Shown here one piece after another: positions 14,790 to 27,750 of a stretch of 64,000 bases of DNA. Position 1 is the stretch's first letter; every line of letters begins with the position of its first letter. Below the pieces are notes generated by a model. The model did no database searches and was not told the DNA's origin. It saw only the letters and a list, made by a program, of their open reading frames with translations. The DNA is from Massilia sp. Mn16-1_5 (GTDB taxonomy: Bacteria; Pseudomonadota; Gammaproteobacteria; Burkholderiales; Burkholderiaceae_D), in NCBI RefSeq assembly GCF_004798585.1, contig NZ_PPXQ01000003.1, forward strand, positions 124,001-188,000. The letters run 5' to 3'. The position numbers and the translations under genes were made by a program.

Positions 14790-17525
14790 ATGAATAACTC
14801 CGCAAACAAGCGCGCCGCTGGTACGGGCCTTGTCTTTAACCTGAGCCCGGTCGCTGTCGGCTGCGCCATCTTCGTGTCGGCAATCGCCGGCAACGCCGCC
14901 GCACAGACCACTACCGAGCAAGCCGAACCGGGCGTCGCGACCGTCAAGGTCACCGGTATCCGCCGTGGTATCGAAGACGCGATCTCGGTCAAGAAGGATT
15001 CGACCTCGATTGTCGAAGCCATTTCCGCAGAAGACATCGGCAAACTGCCTGACGTCAGCATCGCCGAATCGATCGCGCGCCTACCAGGCCTGGCGGCCCA
15101 GCGCGTCGGCGGCCGTGCCCAGGTCATCAGCGTGCGCGGCCTGTCCCCCGACTTCTCGACCACGCTGCTCAACGGCCGCGAGCAGGTCAGTACCGGCGAC
15201 AACCGCAGCGTCGAATTCGACCAGTATCCATCCGAGCTGCTGAGCGGCGTCACCATTTACAAAACCCCTGACGCGGCACTGATCGGCCAGGGCCTGTCGG
15301 GCACGGTCGACATGCAGACCGTGCGTCCGCTGTCCTTTGCCGGCCGTACCGTGGCCATGAACGCGCGCGCCGAAAAGAACTCGCTGGGTTCGATCTCGAA
15401 CGCGAAATCGACCGGCAACCGCTTCAGCATCAGCTACATCGACCAGTTCCTGAACCGCACCCTGGGTGTGGCGATCGGCTTCGCCCACCTCGACTCGCCG
15501 GTACTGTCCAATGAGACCGGCCTGTACGAACCATGGAAAATCCAAGGCATTCCAGGCGTGCCTGCGAACACCTACATCACCGAGGGCATCAAGGCAGTCG
15601 GCCGTAGCGGCGACAACAAGCGCGACGGTATCATGGGTGTGCTGCAATACCGTCCATCGAAAGAGTGGACCAGCACCCTGGATGTCTACGCCTCGAAGTT
15701 CCAGCGTGAAGAAACCGCGAACCAGATCGAAATCAATCTCGGCGGCTACAACGGCAACTATACGCCTACCGTGCAGTTCAACCCGGTCACCACCGCCAAC
15801 GGCGTCCTGACCGGCGGCACCATCAACAACGTGTACCCGCTGGTGCGCGGCATGTACAACGACCGCGAAGACAAGATCCGCGCGGCCGGCTGGAACAACC
15901 TGGTCAAGCTCGGTACCGTCACCCTGAACGCCGACCTGAGCATCTCGAAGGCCGAGCGTAAAGAGCTGAACCTGGAAAACAACACCCAGTTCACCAATGC
16001 CGCTGGCGATCCGTTCCTGGACAGTGTCGCACTGTCCTTCGCCGGTGGCGCCTTCCCGACCATTCGCGCCAACCGTGACTACAGCAATCCGGCCAACCTG
16101 TATGTGCGCGGCACGATCTACGGTTCCGGCTACGGCAAGGTTCCGAGCGTCGAAGACGAACTGAAGTCGGCCAAGCTGGCCGCCAACATCCCGCTGCCGG
16201 ATTCGATGGCCACCTTCTTCTCGAGCGTGGACGTCGGTATCAATTACTCCGACCGCAGCAAGAAGAAGCGCCAGCCGGAAGGCGACATCACCCTGAAGGG
16301 TGCTGCCTTCACGGTGCCGGCTGACCTGCAGTACGCACCGGTCGACCTGGGCTTCGCCGGCGCCGGCCTCATCCCGTCATGGAACGTGCCGGGCGTTGTC
16401 GCCTACGGCATGGTGTTCCAGCCGAGCGACACGAAAGATTACCTCATCGCCAAAGCATGGGATGTGAACGAGAAGATCACGACCTCCTTCGTCAAGGCCA
16501 ACATCGAGCATGAAGTCGGCTCGGTGAGCCTGCGCGGTAACATCGGTGTGCAAGTCCAGCGCACCGACCAGTCGTCGCAAGCGAACTACTGGGACGGCAC
16601 CGCACCAGTCGGCAGCCAGGTGAAGCCAGTCGACGACGGTAAGACCTATACCGACGTGCTCCCGAGCTTGAACCTGGCGCTGCTGTTCCCTGGCGATCAG
16701 ACCTTGCGCTTCGCCGCAGCCAAGCAGGTAGCGCGTCCGCGCGTCGACCAGCTGCGTTCGGCACTGGACTTCGGCGTCGACAAGACCAACTTCAAGCCGG
16801 GCGGTAGCGGCGGCAATGCGCAGCTCGATCCGTGGCGCGCGAATGCCTTCGACATCTCTTACGAGAAGTACTTCGGCAAGAAGGCTTACCTGGCCGCTGC
16901 GGCATTCCACAAGAAGCTGACGAGCTACATTTACACCCAGACCAACGACTCGTACGACTTCGCGAAGTTCGTGCCGGGTACGATCGCCACGACCCCGATC
17001 GGTAACTACACTGCGCCCTACAACGGCCAGGGTGGTACGCTGAAGGGCCTGGAGCTGTCGGGTTCGATGCCGCTGAACCTGGCAAGCCCGATGTTCGACG
17101 GCTTCGGCGTCAGCGCCAGCGCGACCTTCAGCGACAGCACCATCTCGATCAAGGATCCGGGTGGCAGCATCGGCGAAGATATCCCGCTGCCAGGTCTGTC
17201 CAAGCGCGTGACCAACCTGACCGTGTACTACGAGAAGAATGGCTTTGAGACTCGCGTCAGCCAGCGCCGCCGCTCCGACTTCGTCGGCGAGATCGGCAAC
17301 TTCAACGGCAACCGCAGCCTGCGCTACGTGGTCGGCGAAAACGTGGTCGACTTCCAGATCGGCTACAACTTCGAGACCGGCAGCCTGAAGGGCCTGGGTC
17401 TGTTGCTGCAGGTGAACAACATCACCAACGCGGCATACGAGACCTATGCGGCCCGCCGCGACCAGCCGCTCGAGTACCAGAAGTACGGCCGCACCGTCCT
17501 GCTGGGCGCGAATTACAAGTTCTAA
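14790..17525 (+). CDS. TonB-dependent receptor, Xanthomonas/Caulobacter type, probable maltodextrin uptake
   Basis: The 911-aa outer-membrane receptor has an N-terminal signal segment ending NAAAQ, then a plug domain with VTGIRRGIEDAIS, SAEDIGKLPDVSIAESIARL and VRGLSPDFSTTLLNGREQ, then a 22-strand-type barrel ending in the C-terminal aromatic NYKF. This plug pattern is the carbohydrate-receptor group common in Xanthomonas and Caulobacter, whose MalA member imports maltodextrins. Substrate assignment here rests on position, divergent from secreted alpha-glucan hydrolases. The start at 14790 is chosen because GAGGGG lies just before it; the ATG at 14769 has no ribosome binding site. A TonB box was not clearly located. 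Confidence 0.88.
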   Translation: MNNSANKRAAGTGLVFNLSPVAVGCAIFVSAIAGNAAAQTTTEQAEPGVATVKVTGIRRGIEDAISVKKDSTSIVEAISAEDIGKLPDVSIAESIARLPGLAAQRVGGRAQVISVRGLSPDFSTTLLNGREQVSTGDNRSVEFDQYPSELLSGVTIYKTPDAALIGQGLSGTVDMQTVRPLSFAGRTVAMNARAEKNSLGSISNAKSTGNRFSISYIDQFLNRTLGVAIGFAHLDSPVLSNETGLYEPWKIQGIPGVPANTYITEGIKAVGRSGDNKRDGIMGVLQYRPSKEWTSTLDVYASKFQREETANQIEINLGGYNGNYTPTVQFNPVTTANGVLTGGTINNVYPLVRGMYNDREDKIRAAGWNNLVKLGTVTLNADLSISKAERKELNLENNTQFTNAAGDPFLDSVALSFAGGAFPTIRANRDYSNPANLYVRGTIYGSGYGKVPSVEDELKSAKLAANIPLPDSMATFFSSVDVGINYSDRSKKKRQPEGDITLKGAAFTVPADLQYAPVDLGFAGAGLIPSWNVPGVVAYGMVFQPSDTKDYLIAKAWDVNEKITTSFVKANIEHEVGSVSLRGNIGVQVQRTDQSSQANYWDGTAPVGSQVKPVDDGKTYTDVLPSLNLALLFPGDQTLRFAAAKQVARPRVDQLRSALDFGVDKTNFKPGGSGGNAQLDPWRANAFDISYEKYFGKKAYLAAAAFHKKLTSYIYTQTNDSYDFAKFVPGTIATTPIGNYTAPYNGQGGTLKGLELSGSMPLNLASPMFDGFGVSASATFSDSTISIKDPGGSIGEDIPLPGLSKRVTNLTVYYEKNGFETRVSQRRRSDFVGEIGNFNGNRSLRYVVGENVVDFQIGYNFETGSLKGLGLLLQVNNITNAAYETYAARRDQPLEYQKYGRTVLLGANYKF

Positions 17526-17549
17526 GCCACACCGCGTTTTTACCCTGGA

Positions 17550-17580
17550 AACCCCGTCGCACCAGCGGCGGGGTTTTTTC
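17550..17580 (+). terminator. Rho-independent terminator after the TonB receptor gene
   Basis: An 11-bp stem (AACCCCG plus TCGC against GCGG plus CGGGGTT, with one wobble pair) encloses an ACCA loop and is followed by TTTTTT. It begins 25 bases past the receptor stop codon. Confidence 0.88.
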
Positions 17581-17690
17581 TTTCTGGCTCATCCATTCAG
17601 GGCCGCCTGTCCCGTTTGCCGGGGATTGCGCACGTAGCCCGCCCCAAGCGAGTAAACTAGCGCTTTAGTTTTGTCTTTCGAAAGTCATCC

Positions 17691-19514
<1,824 letters not shown>

Positions 19515-19536
19515 TCTTTCGCGAAAGGTGAGTCGC

Positions 19537-19670
19537 GTAGGGTGGGCACTCTGTGCCCACGCGGTCTCACCGGTTGAGCCGTGGCACCATCATTATTGTG
19601 TTTCCGGTGGCCCGGCGATGTTTCGATATGCACGGGCCGCATCCGCGTGGGCACGAGTGCCCACCCTAGG
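19537..19670. repeat. Extragenic long inverted repeat, copy 1 (GTAGGGTGGGCA family)
   Basis: Begins with GTAGGGTGGGCA and ends with TGCCCACCCTAG. Each end is itself a small palindrome around GTGGGCAC/GTGCCCAC followed or preceded by CGCGG/CCGCG. About 80 bases of unrelated sequence lie between the arms. It fills the gap between the convergent helicase and esterase genes. Related copies occur at 35170-35266 and 62604-62701. Confidence 0.85.
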
Positions 19671-19687
19671 GTGCGCGGCCGTCTCGA

Positions 19688-20539
19688 TTAACGCGAGACC
19701 TTCTGGTCCGCAAACATCCACAGCAGCGCCTCGCGCAACTCGCCGCTCCAGAACGCCTCGTTGTGCTGCTGCTCCGGCACGATCTTCAAGACCGTGTTCT
19801 TCGCCGGATGCCCGCTCTTTTTCACTACCTGCGCCATGCGCTGCACGTCCGGCACCATCGAGTCGCCTTCCTTTTCTCCCATCAGCAGGTAGACACGTGC
19901 ATCCTTGGGCAGCGGGTGCCGGGCCATGAAGTCGAAGGAAGGCGTGGCCGTCCAGTAGGCCGGCGAAAACACGCCGGCCTTGCTGAACACCTGCGGGTAC
20001 TGCGCGATCGCATAGTGCGAGGCCAGGCCGCCCATCGAGCTGCCCATGATGGCCGTGTGCGCGCGGTCGGGCAAGGTGCGGTACTTGGCGTCAATCGCGG
20101 GTTTCAGGGTGTTGACGATGAAGTCCGTGTACTGCTTGCCCTCGGCTTGCCCGAAGCGCGCGTTGTCCCAGGCGTTCAGTTCCGTGATGCGCTTGTCGCC
20201 GCCGTTGTCGATGCCGACCACGATCAGTTCCAGCTTGCCCTCTTTTGACAGTGCGTCCAGCGTCTCGTCGACCTTCCACTCGCCGGCAAAGGCGGTGGCG
20301 TCGTCGAACAGGTTCTGGGCGTCGTGCATGTAGAGCACCGGATAGCGCTTGCCGGAGGTGGCGTAGTTCGGCGGCAGGTAAAGGCGGATCTGGCGCTTGC
20401 GGTGCAACGCCGGGATCTCGACCAGCTCGGGCAGCAGGCTGACGCCGGGCAGGGCGGTCGACGCTTTGGAAGGCGCAGGCGTATCGGCAGCTGACGCGAG
20501 CGAGGCGGCCAGCAGGAGGGGAAGGAAGCAGAATCGCAT
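19688..20539 (-). CDS. Secreted esterase-D-type alpha/beta hydrolase
   Basis: The 283-aa protein has a signal peptide (LPLLLAASLASAA) and the putative-esterase fold: YLPPNYATSGKRYPVLYMHDAQ in the early part, GEWKVDETLDAL, the nucleophile elbow GSSMGG and a C-terminal His in PEQQHNEAFW. Relatives hydrolyse acyl or siderophore esters and are often found beside polysaccharide-utilisation genes. It follows the MFS carrier gene by 18 bases on the same strand and is probably cotranscribed with it, so removal of ester decorations from imported glycans is a reasonable but unproved role. The stop codon lies just inside the repeat-bearing intergenic region. Confidence 0.82.
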   Translation of the reverse strand: MRFCFLPLLLAASLASAADTPAPSKASTALPGVSLLPELVEIPALHRKRQIRLYLPPNYATSGKRYPVLYMHDAQNLFDDATAFAGEWKVDETLDALSKEGKLELIVVGIDNGGDKRITELNAWDNARFGQAEGKQYTDFIVNTLKPAIDAKYRTLPDRAHTAIMGSSMGGLASHYAIAQYPQVFSKAGVFSPAYWTATPSFDFMARHPLPKDARVYLLMGEKEGDSMVPDVQRMAQVVKKSGHPAKNTVLKIVPEQQHNEAFWSGELREALLWMFADQKVSR

Positions 20540-20557
20540 GAAATGTCTCTGTTGTTG

Positions 20558-21832
20558 TTAATGTGAGGCCGCAAGCGTGGGTGCGGCGCGCAGCGCCGCC
20601 GTGTTCTCGCGCACCAGCAGCCACAGCACGCTCGAGACGGCCAGGCAGCCGCCGCAGATGAAGAACAGCAGGCTTTTATCGGCCGCCGTGTTCAGCACAA
20701 AACCGACGCTTGTGGTGGCCAGCTGCGGCAGCACCACCGACAGGTTGAACAGGCCCATGAAGTAACCCATGCGGCTCTTGTCCACTTTCTCGCTCATGAT
20801 CGCGAAGGGCAGGCTGACCACCGCCGCCCAGCCGATGCCGACCACCGCCATCAGCACATACAGCGCGGCGGGCGAGCGCGCGAACAGGGCGATCGCGAAA
20901 TAGGCCAAGGCCATGATGCCGATGCAGGTGGCCTGCGTGCGCACACGCCCGAAGCGCGTCACCAGCGGCGCCAGCACCAGGGCCGGCAGCAGGAAGCCGA
21001 CCACGTTCATGACGGCAAAGGAAATCGCGATCACGTGGCCCGACTGCGCCGCCGCCTGGTCAGCCGTGGCGCCGGCAGTGACCACATGCTGCTGGATGAA
21101 GGAGATGATGTAGACGAACATCGCCTGCACCCCGAACCAGGTAAACGCATGGGCTGCACACAGGCGCCAGAATTGCGGCCAGTCGGTGATGGAGGCGGCT
21201 GCCGTCTCGGGCGGGGCGATGTCGCGCGGTTCCTCGATCAGCAGGGCCGGCACGATCGAAAACACCAGCACCAGCACGACACCGACCGAGATCAGCGCGT
21301 AATTGTCGATGAAGGCGCCGATCAGGTAGGCCATCACGCCCCAGAAACCCGAGACGGTCTGCATCCAGGTATAGCCGCGCGTGCGCGCTTCGCCATCCGG
21401 CGTGACGTCGGCGATCAGCGAGCGGGTCGGATTGAAGCCGATATTGATCGACAGGTCGAGCGTGAGCGCGATGATCACGGCGACCACCAGCAGGTTGCCG
21501 ATGCCGAGCAAATCCGCGACGACCTCGATCCGCGGCAGCAGGAACACGGACAGCGCCGCCAGCACGCCGCCGATCAATATGAACGGACGGCGCCGTCCGC
21601 CCCAGAACCAGGTCTTGTCGCTGATGAAGCCGATGATCACCTGGCCCAGGATGCCAGCCGTCGGGCCGGCGGCCCAGACGATGCCGATCTCGTGGGTGTC
21701 GAGGTGGTACTTGGTGCTCAGCAGCCAGCTGAGGGCCGAAATCTGGATGCACAGGGCGAAGCCCATGGCCGTGGCCGGCAAGCTGGTGAGGGCGTAAAAG
21801 GAATTGCTCAGCCGGCGCTGCATGTCGAGCAT
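20558..21832 (-). CDS. MFS sugar transporter, SLC45/GPH-like
   Basis: The 424-aa product has about twelve hydrophobic segments and the SLC45-type loop WGGRRRPFI after helix 2 (with GFISDKTW before it). A conserved MGYFMGLFNLSVVLPQL segment lies in the C-terminal half. Bacterial relatives, such as Caulobacter MalY, move maltose or related disaccharides across the inner membrane. It is divergent from a second carrier of the same type, and both promoters have their own GTTA-N5-CTAC operator. Start 21832 follows GGAGA; an internal Met nine bases later is less likely. Operon with the esterase gene. Confidence 0.82.
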   Translation of the reverse strand: MLDMQRRLSNSFYALTSLPATAMGFALCIQISALSWLLSTKYHLDTHEIGIVWAAGPTAGILGQVIIGFISDKTWFWGGRRRPFILIGGVLAALSVFLLPRIEVVADLLGIGNLLVVAVIIALTLDLSINIGFNPTRSLIADVTPDGEARTRGYTWMQTVSGFWGVMAYLIGAFIDNYALISVGVVLVLVFSIVPALLIEEPRDIAPPETAAASITDWPQFWRLCAAHAFTWFGVQAMFVYIISFIQQHVVTAGATADQAAAQSGHVIAISFAVMNVVGFLLPALVLAPLVTRFGRVRTQATCIGIMALAYFAIALFARSPAALYVLMAVVGIGWAAVVSLPFAIMSEKVDKSRMGYFMGLFNLSVVLPQLATTSVGFVLNTAADKSLLFFICGGCLAVSSVLWLLVRENTAALRAAPTLAASH

Positions 21833-21850
21833 GGTGTCTCCGTGTTGTCG

Positions 21851-21865
21851 TGTTATTTGACTACA
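21851..21865. promoter_or_regulatory. Predicted alpha-glucan operator, copy 3 (TGTTA-TTTGA-CTACA)
   Basis: The core GTTA-TTTGA-CTAC is at 21852-21864, 19 bases upstream of the leftward MFS start. The right arm is perfect; the left arm is GTTA instead of GTAG. Confidence 0.6.
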
Positions 21866-21937
21866 AATGCCATCGGCAAACGGCCGGGCGTGGTGATTCT
21901 ACTACCACTTAGCGAGATTGACACTCGGAAAACGCCA

Positions 21938-21952
21938 TGTTATTTTGCTACA
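21938..21952. promoter_or_regulatory. Predicted alpha-glucan operator, copy 4 (TGTTA-TTTTG-CTACA)
   Basis: The core is at 21939-21951, about 112 bases upstream of the rightward MFS start. It shares the GTTA left arm with copy 3, 87 bases away, as a same-direction copy with centres eight helical turns apart. Confidence 0.62.
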
Positions 21953-22063
21953 AATTTATCCTGTAATAGTCCGTCCTCTGGCCTGGGGGCGGGGACTCGC
22001 CAAGGTGGCGCGTTCGCCACATAACTTCGAGCCTGGCAGGACGCCGGGCCATTGGGGACACAG

Positions 22064-23386
22064 ATGGACATGCACACCAAGGCGCTCAAACCACGCCTGT
22101 CGTTCTGGCAGTTGTGGAACATGAGCTTCGGCTTCTTCGGCATCCAGTTCGGCTTCGCCCTGCAGAACGCCAACACCAGCCGCATCTTCTCGACGCTCGG
22201 CGCCAACCCGGACGACCTGGCCCTGTTCTGGCTGGCCGCGCCCGTGACCGGCCTGCTGGTGCAGCCCGTGATCGGCTACATGAGCGACAACACCTGGCAC
22301 CCGAAGTGGGGCCGGCGCCGTCCCTTCTTCTTCATCGGCGCGCTGCTCGCCGCGATCGCCATGTTCCTGATGCCGAACTCCTCGGCGCTGTGGATGGCGG
22401 TGGCCGTGCTGTGGATGATGGATGCGGCAATCAACGTCTCGATGGAGCCCTTCCGCGCTTTCGTCGGCGACAAGCTCGACGTCTCGCAGCAGACCGCCGG
22501 CTATGCGATGCAGACCTTCTTCATCGGCTGCGGCGCCGTGATCGCGTCGCTGCTGCCAACCATCTTCACGCACCTGGGCGTGTCGAACGTGCCGGTGGAC
22601 GGCACGATTCCCGACACCGTGCGCTATTCCTTCTACGCCGGCGCGCTGGTCTTCATCGTCGCCGTCAGCTGGACCGTGTTCACCGCCGACGAACTGCCGC
22701 CGGCCGATATGGATTCGTTCAACAGCGAACGCCAGCACGCGCGCCGCATGGGCGTCGCCTTCACCGAAATCTTCAGCGGTTTTGCGAAGATGCCGAAGAC
22801 CATGGTGCAGCTGGCCTTTGTCCAGTTCTTCACCTGGATCGCCCTGTTCGCGATGTGGATCTACACCGGCAGCGCGATTGCGGACTCCATCTACGGCACC
22901 CGCGACGCCCAGTCGGCTGCCTTCCAGGATGCCGGCAACTGGGTCGGCATCATGTTCGCGGTGTACAGCGGCGTGTCGGCGCTGGCCGCCTTCATCCTGC
23001 CGGTGTTCGCCCGCGCCACCAGCCGCAAGATCGTGCACGCCACCTGCCTCGCCATCGGGGGAGTGAGCCTGGCCAGCATCGCCGCCATCGATACCAAGGA
23101 AATGCTGATGCTGCCGATGATTGGCGTCGGCATCGCCTGGGCCAGCATTTTGACCATGCCGTACGCGATCCTGGCGGGCGCCTTGCCGGCCAAGCGCATG
23201 GGTTATTTCATGGGCCTGTTCAACTTCTTCGTCGTGATCCCGCAGATCGTCAGCGGCCTGCTGCTCGGTTTCGTCACGCGCGAATTTTTCAACGGCCACA
23301 CGGTGCAAACCCTCGCGCTGGGTGGCGGCTGCATGCTGCTGGCCGGCGTATTGACCTTGATGGTGACTGACAAGGCTGGTAACTAA
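22064..23386 (+). CDS. MFS sugar transporter, SLC45/GPH-like (MalY-type)
   Basis: The 440-aa protein has about twelve membrane segments, WNMSFGFFGIQFGFALQNAN at helix 1, GYMSDNTW then WGRRRPFFFIGA after helix 2, and MGYFMGLFNFFVVIPQI in the second half. These features mark the SLC45-like sugar carriers that act with maltodextrin TonB receptors. It is the first gene of a rightward unit with pgm and a MalS-type amylase, which supports maltose or maltodextrin as substrate. Start 22064 follows GGGG at suitable distance; a TTG at 22052 is an alternative. Sequence divergence from the neighbouring carrier suggests different substrates. Confidence 0.84.
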   Translation: MDMHTKALKPRLSFWQLWNMSFGFFGIQFGFALQNANTSRIFSTLGANPDDLALFWLAAPVTGLLVQPVIGYMSDNTWHPKWGRRRPFFFIGALLAAIAMFLMPNSSALWMAVAVLWMMDAAINVSMEPFRAFVGDKLDVSQQTAGYAMQTFFIGCGAVIASLLPTIFTHLGVSNVPVDGTIPDTVRYSFYAGALVFIVAVSWTVFTADELPPADMDSFNSERQHARRMGVAFTEIFSGFAKMPKTMVQLAFVQFFTWIALFAMWIYTGSAIADSIYGTRDAQSAAFQDAGNWVGIMFAVYSGVSALAAFILPVFARATSRKIVHATCLAIGGVSLASIAAIDTKEMLMLPMIGVGIAWASILTMPYAILAGALPAKRMGYFMGLFNFFVVIPQIVSGLLLGFVTREFFNGHTVQTLALGGGCMLLAGVLTLMVTDKAGN

Positions 23387-23423
23387 AGCCTGCGCCATGC
23401 TTTTCGCTCCTATCGTATCGTAA

Positions 23424-25094
<1,671 letters not shown>

Positions 25095-25116
25095 CCCCAC
25101 TTACAGGAACCCCTGC

Positions 25117-26784
25117 ATGAAATTGTCCGCACTTGCCGTCTCCCTGCTGTTTGCCCTGAACGCGGCCCATGCCGCCCCGGCACCCTGGGCGGCGCCGACC
25201 AAGCCCTTCGTGTGGGAGAACGCGACCGTCTACTTCCTGCTGACGGATCGCTTCAACAACGGCAATCCGGACAATGACCATGCCTACGGCCGCAAGGATG
25301 ACGCGGCCACGCTGCGCGGCTTCATGGGCGGCGACTTCGCCGGCGTCACGGCCAAGATCAAGGAGGGGTACTTCACCGAGCTGGGCGTGACGGCGCTATG
25401 GATCACGCCGCCGGTCGAGCAGATCCACGCCGGCACCGACGAGGGGACCGGCAAAAGCTACGGCTTCCACGGCTACTGGGCGCGCGACTTCACGGCGATC
25501 GACGCCAACCTCGGCACCGAGGGGGAACTGCGCACCCTGGTCGATACCGCCCATGCGCACGGCCTGCGCGTGCTGTTCGACGTGGTCATGAACCACACGG
25601 GCCCGGTTACCGGGAGCGATCCGGTATGGCCGGCGGAATGGGTGCGGACAAGCCCGACCTGCACCTACAAGGACGCGCGCACCACCATCGACTGCACGCT
25701 CGTCAAGAACCTGCCGGACATTCGCACCGGCGACAACAAGCCGGTCGCGCTGCCGCCTGCGCTGGTCGAGAAGTGGAAGAAGGAAGGGCGCTACGAGCGC
25801 GAAGTGCAGGAGCTCGACGCCTTCTTCAAGCGCACCGGCTATCCGCGCGCGCCGCGCTACTACCTGATGAAGTGGCATGCCGACTGGGTGCGCAAGTTCG
25901 GCGTCGACGGTTTCAGGGCCGACACGGTGAAGCACACCGAGCCGGGCGTGTGGAAGGAACTGAAAAAGGTGGCCAGTGCCGCCTTCGAGGACTGGAAAAA
26001 GGCGAATCCGGCCAAGAAGCTCGATAACACGCCGTTCTACATGACGGCCGAGGTCTACAACTACGCCATTCAGCACGGCCGCGCCTTCGACCTCGGCGGC
26101 ATGAAGGTCGATTATCCGGCCCAGGGCTTCGACAGCATGATCAACTTCGCGATGAAGACGGACGCCGTCGAATCCTACGAAAAGCTGTTCAGCACCTATT
26201 CGGAAGCGCTGCAGGGGCCAATGAAGGGGGCGTCGGTGCTGAACTATCTCAGCTCGCACGACGACGGCCAGCCCTACGACGCGCTGCGCCAGCGTCCCTA
26301 TGAGACCGCCAATAAACTGCTGCTGGCGCCGGGCGCGGCGCAGATCTACTACGGCGACGAAACGGCGCGCCTCCTGCAGATCGAGGGCGCGCAAGGCGAC
26401 GCCACGCTGCGCTCCTTCATGAACTGGGACGAGCTGGCCGCCAACACCCAGCGCGGCCTGAACCGCGTGCGCGACGTGCGCGAGCACTGGGCCAGGCTGG
26501 GCCGCTTCCGTCAGGCCCATCCGGCGGTCGGCGCCGGCGTGCACCGCATGATCCAGCACTATCCCTACACCTTCAAGCGCACCTACGAGAAGGGCGACGT
26601 GACCGACCGCGTGGTTGTCGCGCTCGGCCTGCCGACGGACAAACCGACCGCCGTACCGGTGACCGGCGTCTTCCTGGACGGCCAGACCGTGCGCGACTGG
26701 TATTCGGGGAAGACGGCGATCGTCAAGGGCGGCAAGGTGCAGTTCGATGCGCGTAATCCGGTGGTGCTGATCGGGCAGGAGTAG
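25117..26784 (+). CDS. Secreted alpha-amylase, MalS-type GH13
   Basis: The 555-aa protein has a signal peptide (first 20 residues ending NAAHAA) and closely follows E. coli MalS blocks: VYFLLTDRFNNGNPDND, a GTDEGTGKSYGFHGYWARDF-like segment, DVVMNHTG and LLLAPGAAQIYYGDE. Catalytic residues are Asp269 (GFRADTVKH), Glu312 (MTAEVYNY) and Asp382 (SSHDDG). MalS is a periplasmic alpha-amylase that releases maltohexaose from maltodextrin chain ends. This protein lacks the N-terminal extension of E. coli MalS, which is about 120 residues longer. It follows pgm by 22 bases in the same operon. Confidence 0.88.
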   Translation: MKLSALAVSLLFALNAAHAAPAPWAAPTKPFVWENATVYFLLTDRFNNGNPDNDHAYGRKDDAATLRGFMGGDFAGVTAKIKEGYFTELGVTALWITPPVEQIHAGTDEGTGKSYGFHGYWARDFTAIDANLGTEGELRTLVDTAHAHGLRVLFDVVMNHTGPVTGSDPVWPAEWVRTSPTCTYKDARTTIDCTLVKNLPDIRTGDNKPVALPPALVEKWKKEGRYEREVQELDAFFKRTGYPRAPRYYLMKWHADWVRKFGVDGFRADTVKHTEPGVWKELKKVASAAFEDWKKANPAKKLDNTPFYMTAEVYNYAIQHGRAFDLGGMKVDYPAQGFDSMINFAMKTDAVESYEKLFSTYSEALQGPMKGASVLNYLSSHDDGQPYDALRQRPYETANKLLLAPGAAQIYYGDETARLLQIEGAQGDATLRSFMNWDELAANTQRGLNRVRDVREHWARLGRFRQAHPAVGAGVHRMIQHYPYTFKRTYEKGDVTDRVVVALGLPTDKPTAVPVTGVFLDGQTVRDWYSGKTAIVKGGKVQFDARNPVVLIGQE

Positions 26785-26874
26785 GGTGGTCGGCTCCACC
26801 CGCCGGCTTGCGGACCTGTAGCGTATGCGCCGCCCACGCGTCCAGCCACCGCATGAATTGGCAGGAGGCCAGTA

Positions 26875-27735
26875 ATGCTCAAAGCGCTCCGCGAACTGCT
26901 GCAGCCGCCCCCCGGCATGGCCTTCGATTTCAGCCAGCCGGCGGGCGAGCCCGCACTCGCATCCCCGGACAGCGTCGCCTGGCGCGTGTTCGCCAATCCG
27001 GTCTCGCTGTTCATCGGCGGGGTGGCGGCGGTACTGCTTGAACTGGCCGAACCCTCGGTCCGCTCGGGCGTCTGGAACCACAGCAGCTTCGCGCGCGATC
27101 CCTTGACGCGCCTGCGCCGCACCGGCTTCGCGGCCCTGATGACCGTGTATGGCCCGCGCTCGGCGGCGCAGCAGCTGATCGCGCGCGTGGTGCGCATGCA
27201 CGAGCACGTGCGCGGCACCACACCCGATGGCACCGCCTACCACGCCAACGATCCGCGCCTGCTCGACTGGGTGCAGGCCACCGCCGTGTTCGGATTCGCG
27301 GAGGCTTATCACGCCTACGTGCAGCACCTGTCGCCGTTTGAGAAGGATGCGGTCTTCGCCGAAGGCGAACCCGCCGCGCAGCTGTACGGCGCGACCGGCG
27401 TGCCGCGTACCTGGGCCGGGTGGGAAGCGCTGCTCGGCGCCACCGCGCCCGCGCTGGAGGGCTCGAACATCCTCGCCGATTTCCTGCGGATCATGCGTGA
27501 AGCGCCAATCTTGCCGGCTCCGCTGCGCCCGCTCCAGCGCCTGCTGGTGCGCGCCGCCGTCGAGATCGCGCCGGAGCCCGTGCGCTCGCTGCCGCAGCTG
27601 CAAGGGCAAGGCCTGCGCTTCGGCGAGGCGCGGCTGGTGCGTGGGCTGGCGCGTTCGGCCGCGCTGCTGCCGCTGGGCGATACGCCGCAGGTACAGGCGG
27701 CCCGGCGTCTGGCAAGGCGGAACGCGAACACCTGA
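26875..27735 (+). CDS. Oxygenase MpaB family protein (DUF2236)
   Basis: The 286-aa protein shows the MpaB/latex-clearing-type pattern: WRVFANPVSLFIGGVAAVLLELAEP, SGVWNHSSFARDPLTRLRRT, ARVVRMHEHVRG and YHANDPRLLDWVQATAVFGFAEAY. His residues in the latter blocks are the likely haem or metal ligands. Characterised relatives are haem-b rubber oxygenase Lcp and fungal MpaB in mycophenolic acid synthesis; most bacterial members have no known substrate. AGGAGG precedes the start. It is on the strand of the amylase operon but 90 bases downstream, and probably unrelated in function. It is convergent with the LysR gene. Confidence 0.82.
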   Translation: MLKALRELLQPPPGMAFDFSQPAGEPALASPDSVAWRVFANPVSLFIGGVAAVLLELAEPSVRSGVWNHSSFARDPLTRLRRTGFAALMTVYGPRSAAQQLIARVVRMHEHVRGTTPDGTAYHANDPRLLDWVQATAVFGFAEAYHAYVQHLSPFEKDAVFAEGEPAAQLYGATGVPRTWAGWEALLGATAPALEGSNILADFLRIMREAPILPAPLRPLQRLLVRAAVEIAPEPVRSLPQLQGQGLRFGEARLVRGLARSAALLPLGDTPQVQAARRLARRNANT

Positions 27736-27750
27736 GCCTCGACGGCTTCC

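Noticed and set aside
14346..14805. Short minus-strand open frames in the region upstream of the TonB receptor
   Set aside because: They have no ribosome binding site, overlap predicted operators and the receptor promoter, and encode no recognisable protein.
25396..27609. A 737-codon minus-strand frame over the MalS-type amylase and MpaB genes
   Set aside because: It spans two unrelated real genes and their intergenic gap, which is typical of chance open frames in GC-rich DNA.
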